A stretch of 37,327 nucleotides of DNA from Chloroflexota bacterium (GTDB taxonomy: Bacteria; Chloroflexota; Dehalococcoidia; Tepidiformales; Tepidiformaceae), in contig JAKALX010000002.1 in assembly GCA_021823905.1 (NCBI GenBank), positions 1-37,327 of the forward strand. Direction: 5' to 3'. Position numbers and translations under genes: made by a program. How positions within the stretch are numbered: position 1 is the first letter of the stretch; the number at the start of each line of letters is the position of its first letter. This document shows, piece by piece, positions 7,895-17,137 of this stretch. Under the pieces are notes generated by a model, which saw only the letters and a program-made list of their open reading frames with translations, ran no database searches and was not told the origin of the DNA.

Positions 7895-9502
7895 CTAGGC
7901 GCTCCATAAGGCCCGCCACAGGATCGGCTTCTCGAAATAGGGGCCGTGCATGGCACCCTCCACCGAGGCATACGGGAGGAACCTGCAGCCTGTGGGCAGG
8001 TTCTCGGGCACCCCACGCCCACTGGTCACCGCGACGAGCGGCACGGCATCCTTCATGGCGAGCAGCTCCCGGGTGAGGCGCTGCTTCGACTTGTCGTCCA
8101 TGAACCGCTTGTCGAGCAACCCTTGATGGACGATGAGAGCGTCGAGGCCGCGGCGGGCGGTCGGCCAGAGGCGGTCGAGCCCTTCTGGGGTTCCGAACGT
8201 GGGATCAAGGGAAAGGGTGTAGCCTTCGTCCGCCTTCTCGAACACGCCATGCGGCGAACCCGTGTACGGCGGCTGCCCATGCCGACCGGCGCCGTCCACG
8301 AAGACCGGAAGGACTCCCTGGGCGATCACCCAGCCCCGCTCCCTCTCGGGCAAGCAGGCGCCTCTCCGATCCCACAGCCACTCCTGAAAGCGTTCGTCGG
8401 CGATCCCGATCCGTACGGCGCCTTGCTCCCCGAGCTCCGCGAGGATCGCCGACGACGCATCGGCACCGGACAGGAGGACGGCGTCCAGCAGCGAGAACAC
8501 CCGACCTGCCCCCGTGACGACCTGTTGGAACCAGCTGCTCGCAGCCAACCTTTCCGCTATGGCGGGCTCAGTCTTCGGAAACACGCTGGGATCTGCGGAC
8601 CACCGACCGTTCGCTAGGTTGAAGACTAGCTGGTGGCGGCGGAACATCACAAATCGCGCTCCCTCCGAGAGATCACTTTGCGCGAGTCCGAGCTCGGCCA
8701 ATTTGTCGTCCGCCGAAGCTGAGCCGCTTGTCGCCATGAGCTGGTGGAGATCAAGGACGAAGTGACCCCGCTGGGCCTTGCTCGCTCCCTTGCCCTTCGA
8801 GTCCCGCCAGACGACAGGCACCGACTGGGGTGGATCCAGGGACTCCACTCGCTCTGTGTCCTCGTCCTTGAGGTCCACGAGGATGTGGAGTACAAGGTTT
8901 TCGCCGTCTTCTCCAAACCCCGTGAAGTCGGTCGCAAGATGGCGGAGCCAGCGCAGACGAAGGTGCTCCAGCAGCTGCTCCGCAGCGCTCTTTGCTCGGT
9001 CCGTTGCGACGGCTCCCGTGATCTTGCCGATCGTGTCGCAGAGGTCGTTGGCATCCACCCAGCAGATGCGGCGGCGGAAGAACCGAAGGGAAGCCGGCAG
9101 CGGATGCCAGAATCGGGCGTCCAAGGGGCTCGCACCATCTCGCTGCCACTCCCCGGGGTCGATGGCAACGAAGAGGCGGAACGGGTACTGCTCGATCGCG
9201 ATCTTGAGCCAGTTTGCGGAGGTCACAAGCTCGCCGCTGGAGACGCCGACCCACTCCCTCAGGGCCGCCAGCAACCTTGCATCCGACTGATCAAAGCCTG
9301 TTTCGGACTCCACCAGGTTGCGGCGGAGCAGCCTCAGGAACGGCGACTCCGCGGGATCGCCCGGCTCGGAGATCAGGAGAGCCATTGCGAACGACGAGGC
9401 GCCGATCCCAGGGAGCAGGCATCCAGAATGCCGCCGGAGATCCGCCTCGAGAGAAGAGAACGCCTGCCTCAACCTCGCCACACCACCGGGTTCGTGGCTC
9501 AT
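7895..9502 (-). CDS. Unrecognised protein with receiver-like C-terminus
   Basis: 535 residues. Its ATG (9502) overlaps the stop of the histidine-kinase-like gene as ATGA, a tight coupling. The N-terminal two thirds are not recognisable (helical start, then alpha/beta with several Trp-rich strands). The last about 200 residues alternate strands and helices in a Rossmann-like order: RIGIADERFQEW, then LDALIVHQGLLDK, then VPLVAVTSGRG, then FLPYASVEG. This resembles a receiver domain of a response regulator in which the phosphoacceptor Asp of the third strand is not obvious (IVHQG instead of a typical LLDL). A phospho-acceptor or pseudo-receiver partner of the kinase encoded just upstream is therefore plausible, but this is by-eye fold reading and not certain. 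Confidence 0.75.
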   Translation of the reverse strand: MSHEPGGVARLRQAFSSLEADLRRHSGCLLPGIGASSFAMALLISEPGDPAESPFLRLLRRNLVESETGFDQSDARLLAALREWVGVSSGELVTSANWLKIAIEQYPFRLFVAIDPGEWQRDGASPLDARFWHPLPASLRFFRRRICWVDANDLCDTIGKITGAVATDRAKSAAEQLLEHLRLRWLRHLATDFTGFGEDGENLVLHILVDLKDEDTERVESLDPPQSVPVVWRDSKGKGASKAQRGHFVLDLHQLMATSGSASADDKLAELGLAQSDLSEGARFVMFRRHQLVFNLANGRWSADPSVFPKTEPAIAERLAASSWFQQVVTGAGRVFSLLDAVLLSGADASSAILAELGEQGAVRIGIADERFQEWLWDRRGACLPERERGWVIAQGVLPVFVDGAGRHGQPPYTGSPHGVFEKADEGYTLSLDPTFGTPEGLDRLWPTARRGLDALIVHQGLLDKRFMDDKSKQRLTRELLAMKDAVPLVAVTSGRGVPENLPTGCRFLPYASVEGAMHGPYFEKPILWRALWSA

Positions 9503-11736
9503 AGCTTCTCCCTCCGAGGCAGGCCCGCTGCGAACTTCGGGGAGACGATCTCCAGCACCGAGGGGCGCGTTAGGTAGAACTCGTAGGCCAGGGTCCCAAC
9601 CGGCGACGGCACGGCCCGCAGGATGAACGGACTGCCGTCATCGCAGCGTGCGGCAGCCAGGAACGTCGGGTCCGGCACGGAATCTCCCAAACGATCGGAC
9701 TTCTGCCCTGTGATGCGTTCCCCCCCGCTGGCGGCGTCCCCGATGGTTCTGCCCTGGAGGAAGGCCGCGGCGATCTTCATTTCGGACAGCCCCCAGTTCT
9801 CCGACCGCAATCTACCAGCCTGGTCAACGAGGTCCCCCTGGAGTCGCTCGTTGATTCCGTCAGCCGTCTTCTCCGCAGCGCCGCGAGGAGACCCGCGGCC
9901 GTCGCTTTGGGGGCGGTGGTCGGTTCCGTCAACCTCGTCCACCCCCCAGAGCTTGACCTTGCGGCCGTCGTGATCTCGCAGCAGGCTCGCGGTGTCGTAG
10001 GCCCGGACGAGCAGACAGGGCACGGCCGAAGAACTCGAGGCCCCGCTCCGGCGGATGCGGAGCCGCTGTTCGGGGTCATGGAACACCTCGAGAACGACAT
10101 GGAGGGCCTCGCCCGGCGCTCGCCGGCCGTGCTTTGCGGCGTTGCGAATCGCGTTTTCGAGGATCACGTAGAGCGCCTGATAGCCGACGAGGCCGCCGGG
10201 GACCGAACTCTGCACGTCATTGCCCGTCTTCACCGTGGCCTCATCCTTTTCGGGCGTGAAGAGTAGCAGCCGCTGGCAGTCGTACGGCCTGACGAAAGGA
10301 TCCTGGCCCTCTTCGACGTGCCGGCAAGAGAGTGCGCCACGACGGGCCTGCCCTGAGGTCGCCGCGTTGACACAGTGCTCCTTCAATTGCCGCACCCGGG
10401 CCTCGATCCTCTCGTTCGCCGTAGCCCCACCCGCTTGCGCCGCGACAAGCCACAGGTTCTCCGGCACCAAGAAGACGTGAAGCCGGATGTCGTCAAGCCC
10501 CAGAGCGGAGCGCTCGGGCGGTTCACTCTCCGGCGCGCCGGTTGCGGCGCGGAACAGATGGGCCTGCAGGCCTTCCGATCGGCCGATGTAGTCGAGCACT
10601 TCCTCCTGGTGCAGAAACCAGCGCACCAGGTCCTGTAGCAACCACGCCGGCTCCTCCCAGACCGGCCACTGGGTGGACACCTGCCCGAGGAAATCCATCC
10701 GCTGTTGGAGGTATCGTTGCGTGTACCATTTGCCGCCGCGGGAGGATCTCCCGAGTCGAGCAAGCACGTGACTGCCGATGTTGTGAGACATGTTGCGGGA
10801 CATCACGGCCGAGACCGCGGACCGCCACCCGTTCCGGAGCGCCAGCGTCCGAGCGAACGCGGTCGAGATATAGCCGTGGACCCGATCCGCGAAGACGGTC
10901 GTCAAGTCCACCAACTCGGGGAGCAACGGCGACTCCGTTGCCATAACGATGCCGCCCGTCCTGATTGCGATCGGGTTCTGGGGTGAAAGGAAGTAGTAAT
11001 ACTTCCACTGCGTGCTGACTGAGTAGAGATAGATCAGGTAATTGCGAAACATCTGAGGAAACCGGCCATCGGGATACTGCTCTTCACCCTTTGCTTTTAG
11101 ATCCGGTACGGCGGCAAGAAGGGACTCGACATCGGCAACGCCCTGCGAATTTGCCATCTCCATCGCAGTAAAAAGGCCCTCGGGGGTCGTGACACTTTGC
11201 ACCAGTGACTGAATCGTCTCAGATAGCGCCGCTGGAACGTTGATCACAAGCTCGGTGTCATCTTCGGCGTCATCTGTTGGCCCTGATCGTGCGAGTGCCT
11301 GATCCCGGCAGATGATGAGACGGCGCTTCTTGAGGCCGTTGAACACGAGATCCGAGCTGTCGGCCACAAGGGTCCGGTAACGCTCCCTTTCCGCCTCCGC
11401 AGCGCGGTGGAGGGCGGCGAAGGCGTTCCCATTATCGCCGAGCTGGTTGAACGTCAGGAATGAGTAGTCCTGGCGCACCTCATCGAAGAACATCAGGACG
11501 ACCCAGAGGGCCGTCCCTTCCCCGAACAGGACCTGAAGAAGGCCCTCGAACACGGACAGGTGCTCCGAGGATTGTAGCTGGCACGGCCAAGCGTAGTCGT
11601 CGCCGTTCCCGCTAAGTGCAAAAAGGTCGTGCAATCTGCCCTCTTGGCAGCCAGCGCGGAGATCGTCGCCCAACTTCGGCTGCGAAAGATCCCTGCTGAG
11701 TTTGGCCAAGATCCTCATGCCGCCTGGATGGCCCAT
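9499..11736 (-). CDS. Soluble histidine-kinase-like GHKL ATPase
   Basis: 745 residues from ATG 11736 (MGHPGGMRI), chosen because AAGGAG lies eight bases upstream; a GTG ten codons earlier lacks a site. There is no membrane segment, so it is cytoplasmic. A long N-terminal part (about 1-300) of unknown fold is followed by a dimerisation/phosphoacceptor-like helix with two His in SHNIGSH (H318, H323), then an ATP-binding GHKL domain with an N-box ENAIRNAAKHG (E527, N528) and a late NWGLSEMK segment that matches a G2-type box. The G1 box is divergent. Known families of this type autophosphorylate on His and pass phosphate to receivers; receivers are encoded at 2344-3873 and 18888-19319. It opens the signalling part of the array, 99 bp after the LysA-like gene. 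A weak extended -10 (TGCTATCCT) at about 11757 could give extra transcription. Confidence 0.8.
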   Translation of the reverse strand: MGHPGGMRILAKLSRDLSQPKLGDDLRAGCQEGRLHDLFALSGNGDDYAWPCQLQSSEHLSVFEGLLQVLFGEGTALWVVLMFFDEVRQDYSFLTFNQLGDNGNAFAALHRAAEAERERYRTLVADSSDLVFNGLKKRRLIICRDQALARSGPTDDAEDDTELVINVPAALSETIQSLVQSVTTPEGLFTAMEMANSQGVADVESLLAAVPDLKAKGEEQYPDGRFPQMFRNYLIYLYSVSTQWKYYYFLSPQNPIAIRTGGIVMATESPLLPELVDLTTVFADRVHGYISTAFARTLALRNGWRSAVSAVMSRNMSHNIGSHVLARLGRSSRGGKWYTQRYLQQRMDFLGQVSTQWPVWEEPAWLLQDLVRWFLHQEEVLDYIGRSEGLQAHLFRAATGAPESEPPERSALGLDDIRLHVFLVPENLWLVAAQAGGATANERIEARVRQLKEHCVNAATSGQARRGALSCRHVEEGQDPFVRPYDCQRLLLFTPEKDEATVKTGNDVQSSVPGGLVGYQALYVILENAIRNAAKHGRRAPGEALHVVLEVFHDPEQRLRIRRSGASSSSAVPCLLVRAYDTASLLRDHDGRKVKLWGVDEVDGTDHRPQSDGRGSPRGAAEKTADGINERLQGDLVDQAGRLRSENWGLSEMKIAAAFLQGRTIGDAASGGERITGQKSDRLGDSVPDPTFLAAARCDDGSPFILRAVPSPVGTLAYEFYLTRPSVLEIVSPKFAAGLPRREKL

Positions 11737-11835
11737 GGGCGAGACTCCTTGTGCGCAGGATAGCACAGTCGGTCCCTCGACAGTGTGGCAACTACAGCTT
11801 GGGCGGCTCTCCCAGTCGCGGCGTGCCGCCGGCGG

Positions 11836-13128
11836 TCAAAGTCCTGAGCGGGACGTATCGGCGGGAAGAAAGAACCGGCGCATGAAGTCCGCGACCGATT
11901 GACGTTCACGCACAACCGTATATCTCCCGTCGCTGACCATCACCTCGGCGGGCAGGGGCCACGCCCCGAAGTTCGATGCTCGCACGCTGCCGTACGCTCC
12001 CGCATCGAGAATCGCGACAAGATCTCCAACACGAACCGCTGGCAGCCGAATGTCGCTGACAACAATATCGTTATTGTCGCACAACTGCCCGCACACGCTC
12101 ACTGCCTCGGTGGGGGTGCCGACAGCCCGGTGCCCGTCGACAAGGACACGGTGGGACGTGCCGTAAAGGACCCTCCGCATGAAGATGTTGCTACTTGCAT
12201 CAATGCCGACGAACGTTCGGGCTCCCCTCTTCACCCCACAGACACTCGCCACCAGAACGCCGGCATCTCCGACCAGATACCTTCCGGGCTCAGCGATCAC
12301 CCACGGCAACGGCTCCGCCCACGCCTCAAGCATCTTCTTCAACGTCTCCGCGACTTCTCCGGCAGTCTGATCGATATCGAGGCCCGGGTCAGCATCGCCG
12401 TAGGGAATCCCGAAGCCTCCACCCATGTCAATGGACTCCACCGGGACACCGGTGGCGGCCTTCACCGCTTCAGCAACGCGTACGAGCCTGGCCACGACCG
12501 CGGAGAAGTGGCCCGACCTGGTCACGTTGGAACCCACCATGGTATGAAGCCCGAAGCGGCAAAAGCCGATTCTCGAGGCCTCTTTGAAAGCCTCAATCAC
12601 CTCGGTCTCGGGCAGACCGAACTTCGTGCCCAACAGCTTGATGCCTTCGGCCTCGATCGAGTCCGCAGGATCGAGCCGAAAACTGATCAGGCGTGAAGAG
12701 TCGACGCCATTTATGAAGCTGCGGAATCTCCTGAACTCATTGAGCCCGTTAAAGTTGACCGGGATCGTGCGCTTGCCCAGCCCGGAGAGCACGCCGTCGT
12801 CCGGGTAGCACATCGTGAACAGCATCCTCTCAGGGGAAACGCCCAGCGCCTCGGCGATCGCCACCTCGAACATCGAGGAACAATCCAGCCCCGCTCCTTC
12901 ACTCACCAACGCAGCCACGACCGCTGGCACGAAGTTCGCTTTCATCGAGAAGTACGTTCTGAAGCGCTCGTATCGGCGAGAGAACGCTTTGTGGAAAGTC
13001 CGGAAGTTGCGGCGGATGCGTGCCTCGTCGTAGATGTAGACGGGTGTGCCAACCTCCGAAGCCACCTTCCGGATCGGGACGCCTCCTACCGCTAGGCATC
13101 CGTCGTCCTGCTCAACAATCGCGTTCAT
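11836..13128 (-). CDS. LysA-like fold-III PLP-dependent decarboxylase
   Basis: 430 residues, the usual length for diaminopimelate decarboxylase and relatives. The alanine-racemase-like barrel carries the PLP lysine in YFSMKANF (K63), GLHTMVGSN where the family has its HxHIGS-type segment, the phosphate-binding GGGFGIPY and EPGR. The C-terminal barrel has VCGQLCDNND, which supplies the active-site Cys and following acidic residue. It therefore should decarboxylate an amino acid with release of CO2. Substrate choice (meso-diaminopimelate, ornithine, arginine or another) cannot be read from sequence. It sits 30 bp behind the DapL-like aminotransferase and the Liv transporter, which suggests the pair handles an imported amino acid. 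Catalytic residues appear intact, in contrast to its neighbour. Confidence 0.88.
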   Translation of the reverse strand: MNAIVEQDDGCLAVGGVPIRKVASEVGTPVYIYDEARIRRNFRTFHKAFSRRYERFRTYFSMKANFVPAVVAALVSEGAGLDCSSMFEVAIAEALGVSPERMLFTMCYPDDGVLSGLGKRTIPVNFNGLNEFRRFRSFINGVDSSRLISFRLDPADSIEAEGIKLLGTKFGLPETEVIEAFKEASRIGFCRFGLHTMVGSNVTRSGHFSAVVARLVRVAEAVKAATGVPVESIDMGGGFGIPYGDADPGLDIDQTAGEVAETLKKMLEAWAEPLPWVIAEPGRYLVGDAGVLVASVCGVKRGARTFVGIDASSNIFMRRVLYGTSHRVLVDGHRAVGTPTEAVSVCGQLCDNNDIVVSDIRLPAVRVGDLVAILDAGAYGSVRASNFGAWPLPAEVMVSDGRYTVVRERQSVADFMRRFFLPADTSRSGL

Positions 13129-13158
13129 CTGGCTCCTCGCGCGGAAGAACGTGGTCCG

Positions 13159-14364
13159 TCAACGGGGGCCAATCCCGCCCGATCGATGTCGGGCCCCTGC
13201 AGCGGTCCCGACCTCGAGCCGGCGCAAGGCCTCTTCAAGAACTTCGTCCTCGGCGGTGAGCGACACCCGAAAGAAGCCCTCACCGTGGTGGCCTAGCGCC
13301 GTTCCTGCCAGGACAAGAACACCGCACTGTTCGAGCAAGTTCGCACAGAAGACCTCCGATGACCCCGCCCCAAGCGGTACTCTCGCCCACACATAACAGG
13401 CCGCTTCGGGAGTGAGAACGTCATAGCCGAGGCGCGTTAGTCCGAGGACCACGAGGTCCCGTCGCCGCCGGTACGTCGATCGGTACCGCGCGACGCACTC
13501 CTGTGACCCCGTCAACGCCGAACTGCCTGCCCGCTGCAGGGGCCGGAACAGGCCTGAGTCGAGATGCGCTTCCAGGTCCTTCAGTGCCTTGATGATTCGC
13601 CGGCTCCCAACGGCGTATCCGATTCGCCAGCCGGGGACCTGGTACGTATTCGACAGCGTTCCGAACTCGACACCCACCTCCATCGCGCCATCGACCTCCA
13701 ACAAGCTTGGCGGCGGCTCCTTGGTGTAGTAGATATCGCAGTATGCGGCGTCGTTGCATATCGCAATGTCCTCTCGAAGCCCCAACTTGATCAGGCTGGC
13801 CAATTGACTTCTTTGGGCGACGACGCCGGTCGGTACATTCGGGTAGTTCAAGAACATCAACCTCGCGGGCGTATCGCGCTGAGCTGCTTCGACCCTTCCA
13901 ATGTCTGGCAGGTATCCGTTCGCGGCCACCAAGGGCATGAGCCTCGCCATGCCGCTCGCAAAATGGACGGCGGAAGAGTAGACGGGATAGGCCGGATCGG
14001 GGACAAGGGCCACCTGTCCAGGGTCAAGAATGGCCAATGGAAGCCTGGACATCCCCACCTTCGAGCCGTGCAACGCGACGATTTCCTCCTCTGGCGACAA
14101 TTCCACACCAAAGCGGTCCCGATAGTACGTGGCGACCGCCTCGAGGAAATGGCCTTCCCCTGCTGAGGGGGGATACTGGCTGGAGGATGGCTCATCGATC
14201 GCATCGACTAGAGCCCGCGTGACATGCCCCGGGGGGGGGAGATCGGGCATGCCGGCCCCCAGATTGATCACGTCGATGCCCTTGGCCCTGGCACGTTCCG
14301 CCGTCGAATAGAGGATGTCGAACGCGTAGCGAGGTGAGTGCACGACTTTGCGCGAGAGGTGCAC
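13159..14364 (-). CDS. DapL-like class I aminotransferase lacking the PLP lysine
   Basis: 401 residues, fold type I aminotransferase close to LL-diaminopimelate or aspartate aminotransferases: NLGAGMPDLPPP near the start, GSKVGMSRLPLAIL, LVPDPAYPVY, NYPNVPTG, NDAAYCDIYY and the Arg of GFFRVSL near the end. The segment that should be SKTY..GWR, holding the lysine that binds PLP, reads LSNTYQVPGWRIGY; N239 (codon AAT) replaces Lys. Without that lysine normal transamination is not expected, so this may be a binding protein or pseudoenzyme, or the base may be an error. The GTG start at 14364 is two bases after the stop of the binding-protein gene, indicating coupling. A run of nine C within the frame encodes part of LPPPG. 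Confidence 0.88.
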   Translation of the reverse strand: MHLSRKVVHSPRYAFDILYSTAERARAKGIDVINLGAGMPDLPPPGHVTRALVDAIDEPSSSQYPPSAGEGHFLEAVATYYRDRFGVELSPEEEIVALHGSKVGMSRLPLAILDPGQVALVPDPAYPVYSSAVHFASGMARLMPLVAANGYLPDIGRVEAAQRDTPARLMFLNYPNVPTGVVAQRSQLASLIKLGLREDIAICNDAAYCDIYYTKEPPPSLLEVDGAMEVGVEFGTLSNTYQVPGWRIGYAVGSRRIIKALKDLEAHLDSGLFRPLQRAGSSALTGSQECVARYRSTYRRRRDLVVLGLTRLGYDVLTPEAACYVWARVPLGAGSSEVFCANLLEQCGVLVLAGTALGHHGEGFFRVSLTAEDEVLEEALRRLEVGTAAGARHRSGGIGPR

Positions 14365-14366
14365 GA

Positions 14367-15527
14367 CTACTTCTCAACCCGCGGCAGTACGTACGGCTCA
14401 AACTTACCATTCTCGACGGTAAATATCGAGATCGGCTTCGTGACATCACCGTTCTTGTCGAAGCTGAGCGTTCCCGACGCGCCCTGGTAGCCGGAAAGGC
14501 TGGAGATGAAACCGGCGATCTGCTCACCGCCCCTGGCGCCACTTCGCAATGCGGCAGCCAGAACCATCACCGAGTCGTATCCGTTGGCTTCGAACATCGT
14601 TGGCTCTCCGTGCCGACTTTCCTCGTAAAGCTTCCGAAAAGCCTCAACCGAGCCCACGGGGTCGGTCGGGTCATAAGCCGGGTTCGCATAGATCGCCCCC
14701 TCGGCCGCGGACCCGGCGATCGAAAGGAGTTCGGGAGTACCATAGTTGGCGCTACCGAGAATCTGGGCCTTGCTTCCGAGTTCGCGAAGCAGCTTCGTCG
14801 CGAGGGCCAGGTCCTTGTGGTAGCCGACTAAGTAGAACGCCTCCGGGTGAAGAGCCGCTAGTTTCGCCAACATCGGGCGCAGGTTCGGGTCACCTTGCAT
14901 ATATGACTCCGTGCCGAGGACCTGGCCGCCAAGGGTGCTGAAGACTGTTCTGAAGTGCGTCAAGAGACCGACGCCGTAGTCGTTGTTCACGTACAGGACG
15001 ACGGCTCTTCGAACCCCTAGGCGCTCGAAGGCAAACGTGGCGATCGCCTTCGCTTCGGCGATATCGGAAGGCCAGACCCTAAAGAAGAATCGACTGCGGC
15101 CTGACAAGTCCGGACTGGAGGCCGTAGGCGACACGACGACCGTCTTGTACTGGTTCGCGAGCGGCAACATCGCGAGAGCTACGGAGCTCTCTACCGGCCC
15201 GACTATTGCCGCGACGTTTCTCTGCGAACACAGCCGCTGCATCGCGGCGACGCCCTCTTGGGGTTTGCCGCCATAGTCCTCGTAGACCGCCTGGACCGTC
15301 GTGCCACCAACCCCGCCCGTTGAGTTGATCTCGGCGACAGCGAGCTGAACACCGTCCTTGCAGCGTGTCCCGTACTCGGCAGTGTCACCCGTAAGCGGCA
15401 ATACGACCCCTATTCGAATGGGCGATTGTGTGGCCTTCTGTCCTGGACTGCGGGAACACTGGGTCGAGAACGATAGCGATATCGCTGCAAGCAGCGCGGC
15501 AGTTACCAGACGAGGCTTCCGATTCAT
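14367..15527 (-). CDS. livK: Branched-chain-type amino acid ABC transporter binding protein
   Basis: 386 residues with an N-terminal signal peptide (positive start, hydrophobic core about 8-20, Cys24 shortly after in a non-canonical lipobox). The mature part is a type I periplasmic binding protein of the LivK/Peripla_BP_6 family: PIRIGVVLPLTGDTAEYG, AAIVGPVESSVALAM, VVSPTASSPDLSG, VVLYVNNDYGVG and the late ANGYDSVMVLAAAL. It would capture an amino acid or amide outside the membrane and deliver it to LivH/LivM. The ATG overlaps the LivG stop as ATGA. Ligand specificity cannot be read; neighbouring PLP enzymes hint at an amino acid. Confidence 0.9.
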   Translation of the reverse strand: MNRKPRLVTAALLAAISLSFSTQCSRSPGQKATQSPIRIGVVLPLTGDTAEYGTRCKDGVQLAVAEINSTGGVGGTTVQAVYEDYGGKPQEGVAAMQRLCSQRNVAAIVGPVESSVALAMLPLANQYKTVVVSPTASSPDLSGRSRFFFRVWPSDIAEAKAIATFAFERLGVRRAVVLYVNNDYGVGLLTHFRTVFSTLGGQVLGTESYMQGDPNLRPMLAKLAALHPEAFYLVGYHKDLALATKLLRELGSKAQILGSANYGTPELLSIAGSAAEGAIYANPAYDPTDPVGSVEAFRKLYEESRHGEPTMFEANGYDSVMVLAAALRSGARGGEQIAGFISSLSGYQGASGTLSFDKNGDVTKPISIFTVENGKFEPYVLPRVEK

Positions 15528-16300
15528 TGTCGTCTTCCCCCTAGCCCGGCGAATGCCGCTCGAACTGATGGATCGGCCAGCACTTCCGCGGGCAGTCCAA
15601 AGGATGCTACCTGACCTTCATCCAAGAAGTAAACCCAGTCGGCGACACCGAGCACCACGCTCGTGTTGTGCTCGATCAAGATGACCGTGCGCCCCTCACC
15701 GGCCAGCCGTCGGATCACTGTGAGCAGCCGATCGACAAGCGTTGGATGAACCCCAGCGGTGGGCTCATCAAGGAGCAGGACGTCGGCGCCGCCGGCGAGA
15801 AGGCGGGCGATGGCAAGGAGCTTCTGCTGACCGAAGGACAGTGAGCCAGCAAGCGCGGAGCTGCGGTCCGCCAGTCCCACAAGGCCCAGCCATTGGAGGG
15901 CCTTCACTTTATGATCCGCCTCTCGGCGCGAGACGCGGCCACGACCCAGCAGCGCAACGAGGGGGGCTTCACCCTCTTGGTCGGGGAAACCGACGAGAAG
16001 GTTTTCGAGCACGGTGAGGCTGCCGAAGACGCGCACATCCTGAAACAGTCGACCAATCCCGAGCCGGGCCGTAGCCCATGGCGGAAGACCATTGATTCGT
16101 CGGCCGCGATAGAGGACGTCGCCATTGTCACATCTCAGCGCGCCACAGATGAGGTGGAACAGAGTCGTCTTCCCAGCCCCGTTCGGACCGACTAGCGCCG
16201 TGACGGTCCCGGATTCAAACGAAAGGTCGAGGCCATCCACGGCGTGCACACCACCGAAGGACTTTCTAAGCCCGCGGCACTCCAGCGCGACCTCACCCAC
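15524..16300 (-). CDS. livG: Amino acid ABC transporter ATP-binding protein LivG
   Basis: 258 residues from GTG 16300, which overlaps the LivF stop; in-frame starts at 16315, 16312 and 16309 are possible. It is an ABC ATPase with Walker A GPNGAGKTT, Q-loop FQDVRVFGSLTV, signature LSFGQQK, Walker B VLLLDEPTAGVHP and the switch His in ILIEHNTS. The order of elements and the length are those of LivG, one of the two ATPases that power branched-chain amino acid uptake. It lies between LivF and LivK with overlaps on both sides, so the set is translated together. Confidence 0.92.
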   Translation of the reverse strand: MGEVALECRGLRKSFGGVHAVDGLDLSFESGTVTALVGPNGAGKTTLFHLICGALRCDNGDVLYRGRRINGLPPWATARLGIGRLFQDVRVFGSLTVLENLLVGFPDQEGEAPLVALLGRGRVSRREADHKVKALQWLGLVGLADRSSALAGSLSFGQQKLLAIARLLAGGADVLLLDEPTAGVHPTLVDRLLTVIRRLAGEGRTVILIEHNTSVVLGVADWVYFLDEGQVASFGLPAEVLADPSVRAAFAGLGGRRQ

Positions 16301-17087
16301 GAGTCGCACCACCAAAGGTCAACTCGGCCAAGACCCCATCACCCAGCCACTCCCGTGGAGATGAAGTCTCGGCGGCTGGCCGACCATCGCGCAGCAGGAC
16401 GGCGCGGTCAGCCAACGGGAGGACATCACCGACGCGTTGCTCGACCCACAGGACGGAGAGGGCGCGCTCGCGAGAGAGGAGCGCAATCTGCTCCATCAAC
16501 TCCCTGGCCACACCTGGTGCCAGCCCTGCGGAAGGCTCATCGCACAGGAGCACCGCAGGGTTGCTGGCAAGGATGCTGGCAACCGCCAGCGCTTGGCGCT
16601 GTCCGCCGGAAAGGAGCCCCGCAGGTCCATGCCGGGACGGGAATGTAGCGCTAAACGGCACTAAGGGCTGGCCCGTCCCCCCGATTCCCCTGCGCCGCGC
16701 GACGAGAGACGCCAGGCGGAGATGATCGTCAGGGGTCAGGCTGGGAAAGACTGCCCCCCCCTGGATCATGTAACCAATCCCGGCATGGGCTCGGCGGTGG
16801 GCGGGAAGCGATGTGACATCGTCACCACATAGGAACACATGCCCCTGACTGGCTGGCAGGAGACCAGCCACAACCTTCAGGAGGGTTGACTTACCGGCAC
16901 CGTTCGGACCGATAACTGCCACGATCTCTCCCTGGAGAACCTCAAGTGAAACTCCGCGAAGCACTTCTCGCTTCCCATAACCTGCGGAGACACCTTGGAC
17001 AGCCAGTGCCGGCCGCCCTGCCTGCGCCCCGGTGGCCCCCGGGCCGCCAGGACCGGCCCCAACCGCCTCACGTAAGCGTCTCAACAC
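16293..17087 (-). CDS. livF: Amino acid ABC transporter ATP-binding protein LivF
   Basis: 264 residues from GTG 17087, with AAGGGA seven bases upstream. A GTG at 17141 overlapping the LivM stop as GTGA is possible but would add 18 untypical residues. It carries Walker A GPNGAGKST, signature LLSGGQRQ, Walker B AVLLCDEPSAGL and a switch region VLWVEQR in which the usual His is Gln. Before the ATPase core lies a Gly/Pro/Ala-rich stretch of about 25 residues. It is the second ATPase of the Liv importer. The H-loop change (WVEQ, common in LivF proteins) does not by itself mean loss of activity. Confidence 0.9.
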   Translation of the reverse strand: MLRRLREAVGAGPGGPGATGAQAGRPALAVQGVSAGYGKREVLRGVSLEVLQGEIVAVIGPNGAGKSTLLKVVAGLLPASQGHVFLCGDDVTSLPAHRRAHAGIGYMIQGGAVFPSLTPDDHLRLASLVARRRGIGGTGQPLVPFSATFPSRHGPAGLLSGGQRQALAVASILASNPAVLLCDEPSAGLAPGVARELMEQIALLSRERALSVLWVEQRVGDVLPLADRAVLLRDGRPAAETSSPREWLGDGVLAELTFGGATRG

Positions 17088-17137
17088 GCTGAATTCCCTT
17101 GCAACCCTCGGGCCACGGCCTCGGTCGCGCTCCAAGT

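Noticed and set aside
14231-14239. Run of nine G (nine C in the coding strand) as a phase-variation or frameshift site
   Set aside because: The frame is intact across it and encodes the expected LPPPG segment of the aminotransferase family; a switch cannot be argued from one sequence.
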